64,000 nucleotides of DNA from Fibrobacterota bacterium (lineage in GTDB: Bacteria > Fibrobacterota > Chitinivibrionia > Chitinivibrionales > Chitinispirillaceae): contig JAEYNR010000099.1 in the NCBI GenBank assembly GCA_023412475.1, positions 1-64,000 of the forward strand. Direction: 5' to 3'. The notes below the pieces were generated by a model. It did no database searches. It worked only from the letters and a program-made list of their open reading frames with translations, and was not told where the DNA came from. The position numbers and the translations under genes were made by a program. Position 1 is the stretch's first letter, and the number at the start of each line of letters is the position of its first letter. Positions 18,501-27,404 of this stretch are shown here, one piece after another.

Positions 18501-19250
18501 TTTATTCAGTGGTTTAATTCTTCTGAACAGCTCAGTAGCATATTCTCTAATTCTGTTTTGGGTAAAAAACAAAGAATCGTCTGCAAGGTAGACATTCTCG
18601 TATTTCAGTGTCTTTAGCTCTTCGACTACTCTGGCTATTGGCTTGAAACGCATTTTAAATCCCATGTGCGCAGGTATGGCACACATAGCGCAGTTGTAGG
18701 TGCACCCACGTGAGATCTGGATCAGATCTTCTTCCCACTGATAACTTCTGTTATTGTAAAAAATAGACCGTTTGGGATTTGGCCAATCTGCAGGATCTGA
18801 TTTACAACCGCCCTTATAAACTCTTTTAAGCCTGTTATTTTCGGCATCACTGAGGATTTCCAGCCAGGTAGTTTCGCCTTCACCCACATTTACCGAATCT
18901 GCATGTTTCAGGCATTCTTCAACCATGAATGAGGGGAAAAAGCCACCCATTATCACCTTTGTTCCATTAAGCCGGAAATTATCAGCGATTTCAAATGCAC
19001 GCGTTGCCTGCGGCGTAAAGCAGTTGATTCCCACCAGATCGTATTTTATGGAATAGTCAATAGTATCATCACTATTGTCATCGATAAAGTTCAGATCAAT
19101 ACTGTCTGGTGTCAATGCTGCCAGGATAGGAATTCCAAGCGAGGGAGGAGTGGTAAAATCTCCAAGAAAATACTTCACCAACCCACTATCCAGTTCTGGG
19201 TTGTTAGTAAGAAATTTTTCGAATTTAGGGTAAATAAGTGCAATTTTCAT
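15507..19250 (-). CDS. Three-part fusion: B12-type radical SAM enzyme - ketosynthase - chain-length-factor-like ketosynthase
   Basis: 1247 residues in one uninterrupted frame. Residues 1-~150 look like a cobalamin-binding Rossmann domain (LGIPILAALTP, YDLVGINCFTPQATRAFEIAD, VGEGETTW) lacking a DxHxxG motif. Residues 175-410 are radical SAM, with CTYNCAMC giving C183, C187 and C190. From 443 to 840 is a complete ketosynthase with catalytic C602 (TTACSSSTG), H734 (NAHGTGTEVND) and H769 (FFGHCMGTTG). From 852 to 1247 is a second ketosynthase fold (RIAITGIGMVSSLGLGV) in which the nucleophile position is Pro1011 (GNGPHSGLQA) and both His motifs are lost (APQGNIQDN and NTGYTES). That is the pattern of a chain-length factor (KS-beta). 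I infer a condensing KS/CLF pair with a covalently linked radical SAM tailoring enzyme, perhaps a methyltransferase or cyclase acting on the ACP-bound chain. I know of no described APE protein with this layout. Confidence 0.85.
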   Translation of the reverse strand: MKIALIYPKFEKFLTNNPELDSGLVKYFLGDFTTPPSLGIPILAALTPDSIDLNFIDDNSDDTIDYSIKYDLVGINCFTPQATRAFEIADNFRLNGTKVIMGGFFPSFMVEECLKHADSVNVGEGETTWLEILSDAENNRLKRVYKGGCKSDPADWPNPKRSIFYNNRSYQWEEDLIQISRGCTYNCAMCAIPAHMGFKMRFKPIARVVEELKTLKYENVYLADDSLFFTQNRIREYATELFRRIKPLNKKYFVSSTIALNVDPEFLTLAAEAGVKNFYCTMNVDPFSIKALQGDKQEQQKIIDLVNILKDRDIRFFGSCALGREWDDQSIADRILELYYKAGIETSEFFIFTPYPGSAHWDRLIKQKRIIDTTWKHYNGAHVVFKPANMSEQQLYEQFVKVWNEFFKSQKDVSLSSLEPSTYENGVRIVGKPLQESGVKGESVITGMGFLSPLGDSKEQLLDSLENSKSGIDRIKKFDMSHFKLKHGGEIRNFDPDEHFSKDEQKLYNDKYLQHAIVALKKALDDADLNVDNLRDGNTSIVLSTCNGGLLTGEDLYRWKHGKSDRVYNENMNLQAKYYGFGRAITSYFNLDCDLWIVTTACSSSTGAMGLAKNIIDRGYSKTVIVGGSDSMAISNIAGFDALGGTSAEAISPFSLPIGLNVGEASCFWVVEEMEKALLRKVRCYARIAGHATGLDAHHPTAPDPRGEGVYRALHMALNDSGYTLEEIGCINAHGTGTEVNDICETRGITRLLEDKKVPVISLKSFFGHCMGTTGILEATCNILAMRKNFIPPTINFKENRPGCDLDYVPNSKRKKGYDAFVSCNSAFGGSHAAVVISKWDKPIFKKTTANQRIAITGIGMVSSLGLGVAENLKALSCGAKNFTKSESVWQSSVSAQLAGFVPEFSSKDVNRRLDFRKLSNKISKMATAAASFSIDESGLKPNRKNAEDFGVAVAISNGPPEIVHMDKVFSSETYAADTTTFSNITANSIAGWIANILYLKGVNTTLGNGPHSGLQAIAFAFDNMKLGRSKYMVAGAADEIDKQTFYNYDLLGHLFTGEKEKEYKYRPDETKRKVLGEGAAMFLMETLCDAKERNASVFGEILGYALSCDPDPFGVQCLNPQQLENAMKKALKRSELSCEDIDMMVWAPQGNIQDNKVLCVYEKYFNGKPLITNTFNTGYTESSSVVSSLGCVLYCLKAGLPLWPQDTGIQSVDSLELNREIKNILVLSSSDLGYNYSLIVNIKPIE

Positions 19251-19329
19251 CTTTAATAGCCCAAAATTATTAGGTAAGTGATATGGCTTGTCTGATTATT
19301 AATTAGTCCAGTGTTTAAATATGGACAGA

Positions 19330-20055
19330 TCATATCATTCCTCCATTAACAGAAATTGTCTGTCCTGTGATATATGATGAATCTGGTGAAAACAGATATT
19401 TTACCAGAGAGGAAACCTCCTCGGGTCTTCCTTGCCGCCTCATTGGTACTACTTGTCTGATTACTTCTTCATCAATACCTGCAGACATTTCAGTTTGAAT
19501 TATGCCAGGAGCAACAGAATTCACAGTTATGTTGCGTTTAGCTAATTCCAGAGACAACGATTTTGTAGCTCCTATAAGTCCCGATTTTGCAGCGCTGTAA
19601 TTTACCTGTCCTCTATTTCCGGTAATCGCGCTTACAGATGTCACTGTTATGATCCTGCCACCGCACCTCATTTTTATCAATGGCATTATAAGCGGTCTTA
19701 GTACATTATAAAAACTATCAAGATCAGTGCTCATAATAGTGTCCCATGCCTGCTCATCCATATCAGGGAAGGGGCAGTCATTTTTGATTCCGGCGTTAAG
19801 GACAACTCCGTAAAAAGGTCCATTTTCATCAATGTTCTTCAAAAGAATCTTTTTACATTCTTCTCGATCCGATACATCGAACTGCAGAAGCTTGGCCTTA
19901 CCACCATTGTCGACTATCCCATGGCAGGTTTCATCAGCCATGTCATGATTACTTTTATAATTGATGGTTATATCGAAACCATCATCTGCAAGTCCTATGG
20001 CGATGGCTTTTCCTATGCCTCTGTTAGCACCAGTAATTAGTACACGTTTTTGCAT
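19330..20055 (-). CDS. 3-oxoacyl-ACP reductase (FabG-like SDR, ApeQ-like)
   Basis: 241 residues with TGANRGIG (7-14), NAGIKND, TSVSAITG and YSAAKSG, and the C-terminal YITGQTISVNGG. It reduces the 3-ketoacyl-ACP made by the neighbouring ketosynthase. It starts three bases after the ketosynthase stop (20059), so the two are co-translated. The second paralogue at 13310 has a different sequence, so they may act at different chain lengths or on different carriers. Confidence 0.9.
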   Translation of the reverse strand: MQKRVLITGANRGIGKAIAIGLADDGFDITINYKSNHDMADETCHGIVDNGGKAKLLQFDVSDREECKKILLKNIDENGPFYGVVLNAGIKNDCPFPDMDEQAWDTIMSTDLDSFYNVLRPLIMPLIKMRCGGRIITVTSVSAITGNRGQVNYSAAKSGLIGATKSLSLELAKRNITVNSVAPGIIQTEMSAGIDEEVIRQVVPMRRQGRPEEVSSLVKYLFSPDSSYITGQTISVNGGMI

Positions 20056-20058
20056 AGT

Positions 20059-21249
20059 TTAAAGGTAATCCTTTCCCACAATCACGGAGCAGTTATTTCC
20101 ACCAAAAGCGAAATTGTTGACCAAAAAGTTTAATGATCTGGAATTTCCTGCAGGTGCATTACAATCAAGAAGTTTTATCGGTGCTATATTTTCATCTCTG
20201 AATTCGTCCCAAATGTGTTTGGGTAAAAATACTCTGCTACTATCCTGTTGAAGAATCAAAGAACAGATAAGAACTCCCATAATACCGGATATTCCCAATG
20301 AATGCCCTATAGAAGGTTTTAATGAACTGCATGCAATAGAGTCGCCCCAGATATTAAAAATTGCTCTGGCTTCTGAAACATCATTAAGGTGAGTACCTGT
20401 GCCATGAAGCTGTATGTAATCTACATTATCTTTTGATAATCGTGCGTTCTCTATCGCCATCATCATCGACCTGAATGCTCCGGTCCCTTCCGGATCAGGT
20501 GCAGAAACATGGTAGGTGTCACATGATTCTCCAATACCCTTTATCTGGACTCCGCCATCTTCACGCGTCAGTATGCAAATTGCAATACCTTCTCCAATGT
20601 TTATACCATCTCTGTTCACGCTCATAGGATTAGCGATGCCACTCGAAAGGAGCTCAAGAGAATCGAATCCCTTCACTGTCATCTGACACAATGTATCGAT
20701 ACCTCCAGTAATTACCGCATCACAAAAGCCGCAATCCAGCATTGCTTTTGCAGATGAAAGAGCTTTGAGGCTTGATGTGCAGGAAGTTGAAAGTGTGTAC
20801 GATGGACCGGTAATACCCCAGGCATTTTTCAAATAATCTGCAAAAAATGTAATTTCAGAAAAAACATATTTGTAATTTGGCGGGAGACTCCCGTTTTTTT
20901 TATTACATACGGCCTTTTCCAGGTTATAGATACCGGATGTACTTGTACCGAAAACCATCCCTATTCTATCATTACTAAATTTCTTTTTAATAAAATCGAC
21001 TCTGTCCTGTAATTGCAGATAAGTCCATACGGGAAATAGATCATTTCTCACAGACACTTCATATTTTTGCTTTTCACATTCAGGCAGGTCGATATTGGTT
21101 TTCCCAACGAACACCTTACGGTCCGAAAAAAAATCATCGCTTTCGGTAAGAAATGTCCTCTCGTTGTTGTTTTCCAGATTAGACAATATCTCTGTTTCGT
21201 TTGTTCCAAGTGCATTTGCCAGAATAAAGGAGTCAATTTTACAGCTCAT
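20059..21249 (-). CDS. Beta-ketoacyl-ACP synthase (ApeO/ApeR-like)
   Basis: 396 residues with a complete KAS I/II triad: C157 in STSCTSSLKA, H282 in LHGTGTHLND and H316 in KPSIGHSLGISG; the C-terminal NFAFGGNN loop is also intact. It condenses malonyl-ACP with the growing chain. The start codon overlaps the exporter stop (ATGA at 21246-21249), so it is coupled to it. With the fusion protein, the cluster has two active and at least two inactive ketosynthase folds. Confidence 0.9.
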   Translation of the reverse strand: MSCKIDSFILANALGTNETEILSNLENNNERTFLTESDDFFSDRKVFVGKTNIDLPECEKQKYEVSVRNDLFPVWTYLQLQDRVDFIKKKFSNDRIGMVFGTSTSGIYNLEKAVCNKKNGSLPPNYKYVFSEITFFADYLKNAWGITGPSYTLSTSCTSSLKALSSAKAMLDCGFCDAVITGGIDTLCQMTVKGFDSLELLSSGIANPMSVNRDGINIGEGIAICILTREDGGVQIKGIGESCDTYHVSAPDPEGTGAFRSMMMAIENARLSKDNVDYIQLHGTGTHLNDVSEARAIFNIWGDSIACSSLKPSIGHSLGISGIMGVLICSLILQQDSSRVFLPKHIWDEFRDENIAPIKLLDCNAPAGNSRSLNFLVNNFAFGGNNCSVIVGKDYL

Positions 21250-23591
21250 TGGAGTATCCTTATCAGCTTTTTTCTGTCCGCAGCAAAAGGGGAAAGAAGC
21301 AGTGTTGTTGAAATACCTATAGTAATGGTCAGTCCAATGGATTTAAGTGCCGGAATCATACTCAATGCAAGTATTCCGAAGGAAAAAATCGTTGTTGCAG
21401 AGGATAAAACAATTGATATGCAGGTAACTGACGGATTTTCGATCGACTCTGCCAGAAATACCGAATAATCTATTCCTAATGCCACTACCAGTATCATTGC
21501 CAATATGTGCATGATATTTACCTCTAATGAAAACAGGGACAGGATTGAAATTGTTAAAAATAGTGACATCACTGAAGGAATAAAAACCGATAAACTCTTT
21601 TTAAAACCATATCTGATGATCAGAATCAACAGAAATATTGAATATATAGCTGGAATGAAATGAATAAGACTCTCCCTGAGATGCTTTATGAGATGTGAAA
21701 TTCTGGAATGATTATTAATTAAATGTGTGTTTTTATCAATAGCGATCTTTTCCAGCGCTTTCATGTTTTTTATTCCGTTTAAAAGAACTGCACTAAAAAA
21801 TTGATCTTCGATTTTACCGAGCCACAGCTTCTCATGCTCAATAGAAACCGGAGATTTTAACCACTTATCAATAGTGATGTAGTTATTCTGATTTTCTCTT
21901 GATTCAATGTTTAAATTTTGCAAAGCCTCAGGTTTGAATCCGGTTTCCAGAAAAAGATCTGCAATTCTGGTTTCCTCAGCTTGAAGTTTTTTTACCAGCA
22001 TATCGCTTCCAGACTTTTGAGTTCGGATGCTGGGTACAAATTTTGACAATGACAGGTAACCTGAAATCTCATTGTTTTTCTGAAGAACTTCCAGTTTGTC
22101 AGTGGTATTTTCAATGTTCTGCAAAAGCTTTTCATGCGATTCTCCGGTAATAAGCAGGAATTCTCTTTCGTATTCCGATCCTGTCAACTCTTGAACGCTG
22201 TTAACAGTTTTATCCAGATCTTCGGTCTTCATTTCAAAAATAGAAATATCATCTCTGAATGCGAGTTTGGGAAAACCTGTGATTATTATAATTAAAAGAA
22301 AGAGTAAGGCAGGATATCGAAAGCCTTTTCTATCGAATAATTTGAAATAAGCCAGTATAGGGGGTCTGAAGTAACGGTATGAATCTCCACTATTATCTTT
22401 TTTACTAAAGAGAAGAGGATATAAAATTACCACTGTAAGATATGCTCCAGTCAATCCTGCAATTATAAAAACCGCGATCTGTTTTAAGCCGGTAAATGGA
22501 ATGAAAAAGAATGTAGAATATCCAATTGTGGTAGTGAGAAAACCCAAGGAGATTCCAGGCAGTATGCGTTTCAATCCAACAGAAGAGTCCCACTTGTCTT
22601 TACAGAAAGCGTATTCAGAAAGGTAATGGAAGCTGTAATCGATACAGATTCCGATCAGGCAGGCTCCCATTGTAATGGATATCAGGTGTATTCTGTCGAA
22701 AAAGAGAACTGATCCCGCCAGTCCGCAAAGTAATGCTGAAAAGATGGGAACAGCGCCCCATAAAAAGCATTTAACACTTCTGTAAGCAATTAAAAACAAT
22801 ATAAAAACCAGGGAAAATGAGAGAATTCCGATGTAGCCGGTTTCAAATTTGGCTCTTTCCTCATAACGGTTTGCATAGGTAATTACTCCGGTATAGTTAA
22901 TTTGTGCACTTGTAATAACACGCATCTTATTTTTCTGATCATCAATAAAACTGTTGAAAGCGGTTTGCATCTCTTTTTCGAAACCATTTGATTTAAGAAC
23001 TACAGATATCAGTACAGTAGTTGAGGTAGTGTCTTCGACAATAATATTTCCATTTTCGTAATCGTTTTTATCCTGTTTTGGTGCGAATGAACTGACAAAA
23101 GTTGGAAAAAGCATCAAGGGGTCCTTGTTCAGCATATCTCCGTAGATATTTGACATCGGACTGAAAAGGTTTCTGTAGAAATAGCTTCGGAATGAATCGA
23201 AATCCTCTTTTTCGTTTAATACAGATTTCATTGATGGAGGAATTGTGCTGAATCGGTGTTTATAGTAGAAATCGAACCAGTCGGTTTCTTTCGGTACTTT
23301 AAATAGCTCACTTTCAGACAAATCTTTTTTTAGAGCAGCAGCAGCACTTAGCGCAGAATCTCTCTCCTTATGTGTAACAATGAACAGTATATTTCGGGAT
23401 AATTTTTCGGTAAATCTGTCGGAAGCTTCATTAAGAGCCCTGTTGTCCTTATCATAAGGAAGCATTTTAAGCACATTTGTCTCTATTGTAAAACCGTTTC
23501 TGATTTTCATGATCGAGAAACCAGACAAAAGAGCTATCAGGCAGACCCAGAAAAAGGCGGCTATTTTTCTACTTTTGATTGAAAATTTCAT
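21246..23591 (-). CDS. MMPL/RND-type membrane exporter (ApeM-like)
   Basis: 781 residues with the two-fold RND layout. One N-terminal membrane helix (10-28) is followed by a large periplasmic loop, then a helix block about 240-400 (FETGYIGILSFSLVFILFL, GACLIGICIDYSFHYLSEYA). A second membrane helix is near 420, followed by another soluble loop and a final block at about 640-775 (AIYSIFLLILIIRYG, MILVVALGIDYSVFLAESIE). The GICIDYSFH and LGIDYSVFL motifs are typical of MMPL lipid exporters with conserved Asp-Tyr. In APE clusters this gene lies next to a LolA-like protein, and the pair is thought to move the lipid product to the outer membrane. The gene order here is the same. Confidence 0.88.
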   Translation of the reverse strand: MKFSIKSRKIAAFFWVCLIALLSGFSIMKIRNGFTIETNVLKMLPYDKDNRALNEASDRFTEKLSRNILFIVTHKERDSALSAAAALKKDLSESELFKVPKETDWFDFYYKHRFSTIPPSMKSVLNEKEDFDSFRSYFYRNLFSPMSNIYGDMLNKDPLMLFPTFVSSFAPKQDKNDYENGNIIVEDTTSTTVLISVVLKSNGFEKEMQTAFNSFIDDQKNKMRVITSAQINYTGVITYANRYEERAKFETGYIGILSFSLVFILFLIAYRSVKCFLWGAVPIFSALLCGLAGSVLFFDRIHLISITMGACLIGICIDYSFHYLSEYAFCKDKWDSSVGLKRILPGISLGFLTTTIGYSTFFFIPFTGLKQIAVFIIAGLTGAYLTVVILYPLLFSKKDNSGDSYRYFRPPILAYFKLFDRKGFRYPALLFLLIIIITGFPKLAFRDDISIFEMKTEDLDKTVNSVQELTGSEYEREFLLITGESHEKLLQNIENTTDKLEVLQKNNEISGYLSLSKFVPSIRTQKSGSDMLVKKLQAEETRIADLFLETGFKPEALQNLNIESRENQNNYITIDKWLKSPVSIEHEKLWLGKIEDQFFSAVLLNGIKNMKALEKIAIDKNTHLINNHSRISHLIKHLRESLIHFIPAIYSIFLLILIIRYGFKKSLSVFIPSVMSLFLTISILSLFSLEVNIMHILAMILVVALGIDYSVFLAESIENPSVTCISIVLSSATTIFSFGILALSMIPALKSIGLTITIGISTTLLLSPFAADRKKLIRILQ

Positions 23592-24201
23592 GAATCCCGT
23601 TTACTTCTTCTGCGGATGGAGATTGGTGATTTTTGAAAATGATTTCTGTAATTTTGGCATCTTTGCCCATAATGTGTAGTTCTCTGATTTTTCCTTCCTG
23701 ATTCCCAGCAATGACAATATTACTTATAAATTTACCTATTGCTCGTTTTTTTGGTTTAAGCCCCATAAACCAGTCAGACCCATCTAATAAAAAATATAAC
23801 TCGAATGCTTCTGATAAGTTGTCGGCTCCCGAATGAATCATTTCACTCATCAGGCTGCCATATCGGAATACCCCGACAGGGTCAGGTTTACCTTTCTCAA
23901 AGACTTCTCCGTTTTTGGAAATATAAAGCGATTGTTTGTAAGGAGAAGTCGTTTCCCAGAATATGGCTTTATCCGGAATAAAAATAAGCTTCCCATTACT
24001 AAGCAGCTCTTTATTCAATGCTTTTACAAAAGATTTCTGGGTAAATTCCGCTGTTATAGTAGCTTTGCTAAAATTAGCATACAGTTTTTTAAGAGCTGGT
24101 TCTTCAACTGGATTACAGGCTTTGCCTGTAAATAGCTCATTATAAGGATCCGCATAAATACTGCAGAAAGCTAAAAGCATAATGAAGAGAGATTTTTTCA
24201 T
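23569..24201 (-). CDS. LolA-like periplasmic lipid carrier (ApeL-like)
   Basis: 210 residues from ATG 24201, which gives a clean signal peptide (MKKSLFIMLLAFCSIYA); the frame extends upstream to 24231 into the ammonia-lyase gene. The mature part has LolA features: ITAEFTQKSFVKAL, a LSNGKLIFIPDKAIFWETT strand pair, and SLYISKNGEVFE. LolA-fold proteins carry lipoproteins or lipids across the periplasm in a hydrophobic barrel. In this context the cargo is probably the polyene lipid. It overlaps the exporter start by 23 bases, so the two are coupled. Confidence 0.82.
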   Translation of the reverse strand: MKKSLFIMLLAFCSIYADPYNELFTGKACNPVEEPALKKLYANFSKATITAEFTQKSFVKALNKELLSNGKLIFIPDKAIFWETTSPYKQSLYISKNGEVFEKGKPDPVGVFRYGSLMSEMIHSGADNLSEAFELYFLLDGSDWFMGLKPKKRAIGKFISNIVIAGNQEGKIRELHIMGKDAKITEIIFKNHQSPSAEEVNGIHEIFNQK

Positions 24202-24205
24202 ATTT

Positions 24206-25738
24206 TTATAAAACAGGAATCTCTGTGTCAAAGTCCTGATTGGTTATATGTTCAACGATTTTTTCCAGTGAAGTATCAAGGCGTCTGTCTTCGGATAGAA
24301 ATCCTGCCACATTGAGAACTTTCTTTTTGAGTGTCCTTATCTCTTCAGTTAAGGCACTCTCTTCGAGTTCTCCCTTTTTTATTCTTATCTCCACAGCCTG
24401 TGAAAAGGCGAAAAGGGTGGCAGCACATACCTGTTCTGTTAATTCTATCACTCTGATACAATCCCTTGCAGCAATGGTTCCCATGCTGACTTTGTCCTGA
24501 TTATGACATTCTGTAGACCTGGAAAATGAGGTAAGGGGCATTGTTTTTTGCAGAGCTTCGGCTGTCCATGAAGAAACTGCGATTTGTAAGGCTTTGAACC
24601 CATGGTTTATGGAAGGATCTGACGCTCCTGTCAAATTGAATGGTAAGCCGTTGTTCGTTTTATAGTCTGCCAGTAGTGCAAATTGCCTATCCAGTAGATC
24701 TGCAATATTCGCTATCGCATTTTTCATTGAATCCATAGTAAATGCGATATGGCCTCCGTAGAAATTACCGCCATGAAGAAACTCACCGGTTTGATAATCG
24801 ACAAGAGGATTGTCATTGGCACTATTGAGCTCTATCTGAATGTGGTCTCTCATCCAGGGGAATGAATCGGCCAGTACTCCAATAACATGAGGGGCACATC
24901 TGATGGAATATGGTGCCTGAATTCTGTATTTGTAATTTAAATTACCGAGATCTTTTCTTATGAGTCGGGCAATTGATCTTTGTCCTGGGAAGGGCTTTGC
25001 TGAAAAAATTCTGTCATCAAAGTGGCCCGGGTTTGCCATCAGTGCTAACGATGCCAAAGCTGTTATCCTGGCTGAGAGTGAAGCTATATATTGAGCTCTT
25101 GTAAAAGCAAAGCAGGATATGGCAGTCATCACCGAAGTACCATTCATGATGCATAAAGTCTCTTTTGGGCGGGGTACAATTGGCTCTATACCCAGATCAC
25201 GATACACGTCTGCAGTATCTTTGATTTCTCCATGATAATAAACTTCTCTTTCACCATATAAAACGGCAGCCAGGTAGGATAGCGGGGTCAGATCACCGCT
25301 TGCACCCACCGAACCTTCTTCAGGGATAACCGGCACAATGTTCTTTTGAAGCAGCTCGGCGATTCTCTCAAGAAGGTTGATCCTGACTCCTGAAAAACCG
25401 TTTTTCAATGATGCCAAACGGCAGACCATGACAGCTCTGGCAATTAACGGGCTTAATTTTTTGCCAAGACCGCATCCATGGTATTTTGCCAGATTGTATT
25501 GCAATTGAGTAGCCTTTTCAACAGAGACATCTCTGTCAACCGAATCACCAAAACCTGTAGTGATTCCATAAATCTTGATGCCTTTTTCACAAATCGAAGT
25601 AATCGCCTGCGAACCTTTGTTGAAAATGTCAATCCAGTCTTTATCAGGGGATAATTCGAGTTTTAATGTGCCTTTAGATATGTTTACCACGTCTGATATT
25701 GTTAACATTGATTTGTCTGTCAAATAAACACTGTTCAA
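24206..25738 (-). CDS. MIO-dependent aromatic amino acid/histidine ammonia-lyase
   Basis: 510 residues. The MIO-forming Ala-Ser-Gly is at 146-148 (GSVGASGDLTPLS), catalytic Tyr57 in YGITTGFG, and the conserved SANDNPLVDYQ and QDKVSMGTIAARD regions are present. The enzyme removes ammonia from an aromatic amino acid to give an aryl-acrylate. At the substrate-selecting position the pair is Tyr86-His87, where typical HAL has Ser-His and the Rhodobacter-type tyrosine lyase has His-Leu, so the substrate is not settled by sequence alone. The cluster context favours cinnamate or 4-coumarate as the aryl starter over histidine breakdown; no other hut gene is present. Start is TTG 25738 with GAGGA seven bases upstream. 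Confidence 0.88.
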   Translation of the reverse strand: MNSVYLTDKSMLTISDVVNISKGTLKLELSPDKDWIDIFNKGSQAITSICEKGIKIYGITTGFGDSVDRDVSVEKATQLQYNLAKYHGCGLGKKLSPLIARAVMVCRLASLKNGFSGVRINLLERIAELLQKNIVPVIPEEGSVGASGDLTPLSYLAAVLYGEREVYYHGEIKDTADVYRDLGIEPIVPRPKETLCIMNGTSVMTAISCFAFTRAQYIASLSARITALASLALMANPGHFDDRIFSAKPFPGQRSIARLIRKDLGNLNYKYRIQAPYSIRCAPHVIGVLADSFPWMRDHIQIELNSANDNPLVDYQTGEFLHGGNFYGGHIAFTMDSMKNAIANIADLLDRQFALLADYKTNNGLPFNLTGASDPSINHGFKALQIAVSSWTAEALQKTMPLTSFSRSTECHNQDKVSMGTIAARDCIRVIELTEQVCAATLFAFSQAVEIRIKKGELEESALTEEIRTLKKKVLNVAGFLSEDRRLDTSLEKIVEHITNQDFDTEIPVL

Positions 25739-25748
25739 TTTGCAATCC

Positions 25749-27404
25749 TCATTCCTGCCAGAAGTTATAAAAGTTATACCATTGATAGGGAAATGAACAA
25801 CAGGTATTTTCCAATCTGTTTATATACTCTCCCAGATACTTTTTGATATCCCTCTCCCTGTTACCAGATGAAATATTGACAGTATCAAAGAGCTTTTCAA
25901 AATGTATTTCATATTCATGTGTCCCAGTTCTGGCTGCATAAAAGAATAAGACAGGACACTTTAAAATTCCCGCAAGGATCCATGGCCCTTGTGGGAATCT
26001 TGCTTCTTCATTAAAAAAAGGATATCTGACCACTCTGTTTTCCGAGCCGGGAGGAACCCGGTCAGCCAGAATGCCCAGAAAACCTCCACCTTGTACATAG
26101 TCAGCCAGCATACAGGCTGAGGCAGCATTGATAGATTCGATTTCAATCACCTCTTCTCCTTTTTCCTTGCGTATGCTGGAGAATAAACCATTGATCATTT
26201 GAGCATGTTTCCTATACATAAGTACTTTTAATTTCAGAGCAGATTCATTTGCCAGTAAACGTAATACATCAAAGTTGCCGAAGTGAGCTCCCATGAAAAT
26301 GGCTCCTTTGTTGTTTCTGTCCATTTCCTTTACTTCTTCGTATCCTGAAAAAGAGACATGAAAAGCATTGCTTTTGCAGGACATTCTGATTCCTATCTGG
26401 TCAAGCATCGATGAGGCAAAACTGCTATAGTGAGCAAAAGAAGAGATCAGACCGGGTTTGAATAACACTTTCGACGAACTTTTTCTATAAACTTTATCCA
26501 GATATTTAAAGGAGGCTTCTCTGGCTTTCTTATCAGTGGTAAAAAAATAGATCAGCACAGGTTGAAGTATTATCATGGTAAGCCGTTTTTTCAACAGTTT
26601 ATAGAAAAGAAATGTAATGTAAATACCGAGTTTATTTCCACGTTCTTTAGTTTCTGACCAGTTAGATTGTGATCCTTTTTTGAATACTTTTTTCTGTATT
26701 ACCATTGCCAGGGCAACCCAGAATAGTTTCATGAACAACCAGCTTATTCTGATATTATCAGCCACAACATTAAAATTGGAAGGTTCATTGTCTCCATAAT
26801 TTACTCTGGTATCGAAGCTTCTGACCTGCACTCCATGCCATCTCAGACGAACCAGAATTTCGGGATCGAAATCCATACGCTCACCTGTTTTTACTTTGCT
26901 GATAACTTCCATTGTCGGAGTGACGGGGTAGCACCTGTAGCCACACAAACCATCCTTGATATCAAGTGACATCGTTTCAACTGCGATCCAGAAATTAGTT
27001 ATCTTTCTTCCAAGAATTCTGCTTTTTGGTGCAGTACTTAAGTCGAAAACCGGATTTCCCAGTATCAGCCGATGAGGATACTTCCGTGCCAGATTTAGTA
27101 TCTGCGGTAAATCGTCAGTGTCATGCTGTCCGTCAGCGTCGATCTGGATACAATGAGAGTATCCGTTTTTCGAGGCATAATGGATACCTGCCTTTACTGC
27201 TGCTCCTTTTCCGCCGTTTCTTTTTAAATTAAGCAACATCACATCAGCTTTTGTTGTAATTTCCGAAAGTATTTTGCTAATAGGTTCGTCTGAGCCATCA
27301 TTGACAATAAGAATATCGATACCATGAGTTTTTATCCTTTCGATCATGGATGGAAGTTCTTTATGATGATTGTATGTAGGAATTACTACTATAGGTTTAA
27401 ACAT
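25749..27404 (-). CDS. Fusion of family 2 glycosyltransferase and LpxL-type acyltransferase (ApeJ-like)
   Basis: 551 residues. Residues 1-230 are GT-A: VVIPTYNHHKELPSMIERI, ILIVNDGSDEP (32-41) and the metal-binding DADGQHD (89-95). Residues 262-551 are a lipid A acyltransferase fold with the catalytic HX4D at H374-D379 (GAHFGNFD). The two-domain layout is a hallmark of APE clusters. The GT2 domain probably builds or uses a sugar- or lipid-linked acceptor, and the acyltransferase attaches the polyene chain. Starts 8 bases inside the AMP-ligase gene, and its stop overlaps the ribosome site of the ammonia-lyase. Confidence 0.9.
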   Translation of the reverse strand: MFKPIVVIPTYNHHKELPSMIERIKTHGIDILIVNDGSDEPISKILSEITTKADVMLLNLKRNGGKGAAVKAGIHYASKNGYSHCIQIDADGQHDTDDLPQILNLARKYPHRLILGNPVFDLSTAPKSRILGRKITNFWIAVETMSLDIKDGLCGYRCYPVTPTMEVISKVKTGERMDFDPEILVRLRWHGVQVRSFDTRVNYGDNEPSNFNVVADNIRISWLFMKLFWVALAMVIQKKVFKKGSQSNWSETKERGNKLGIYITFLFYKLLKKRLTMIILQPVLIYFFTTDKKAREASFKYLDKVYRKSSSKVLFKPGLISSFAHYSSFASSMLDQIGIRMSCKSNAFHVSFSGYEEVKEMDRNNKGAIFMGAHFGNFDVLRLLANESALKLKVLMYRKHAQMINGLFSSIRKEKGEEVIEIESINAASACMLADYVQGGGFLGILADRVPPGSENRVVRYPFFNEEARFPQGPWILAGILKCPVLFFYAARTGTHEYEIHFEKLFDTVNISSGNRERDIKKYLGEYINRLENTCCSFPYQWYNFYNFWQE

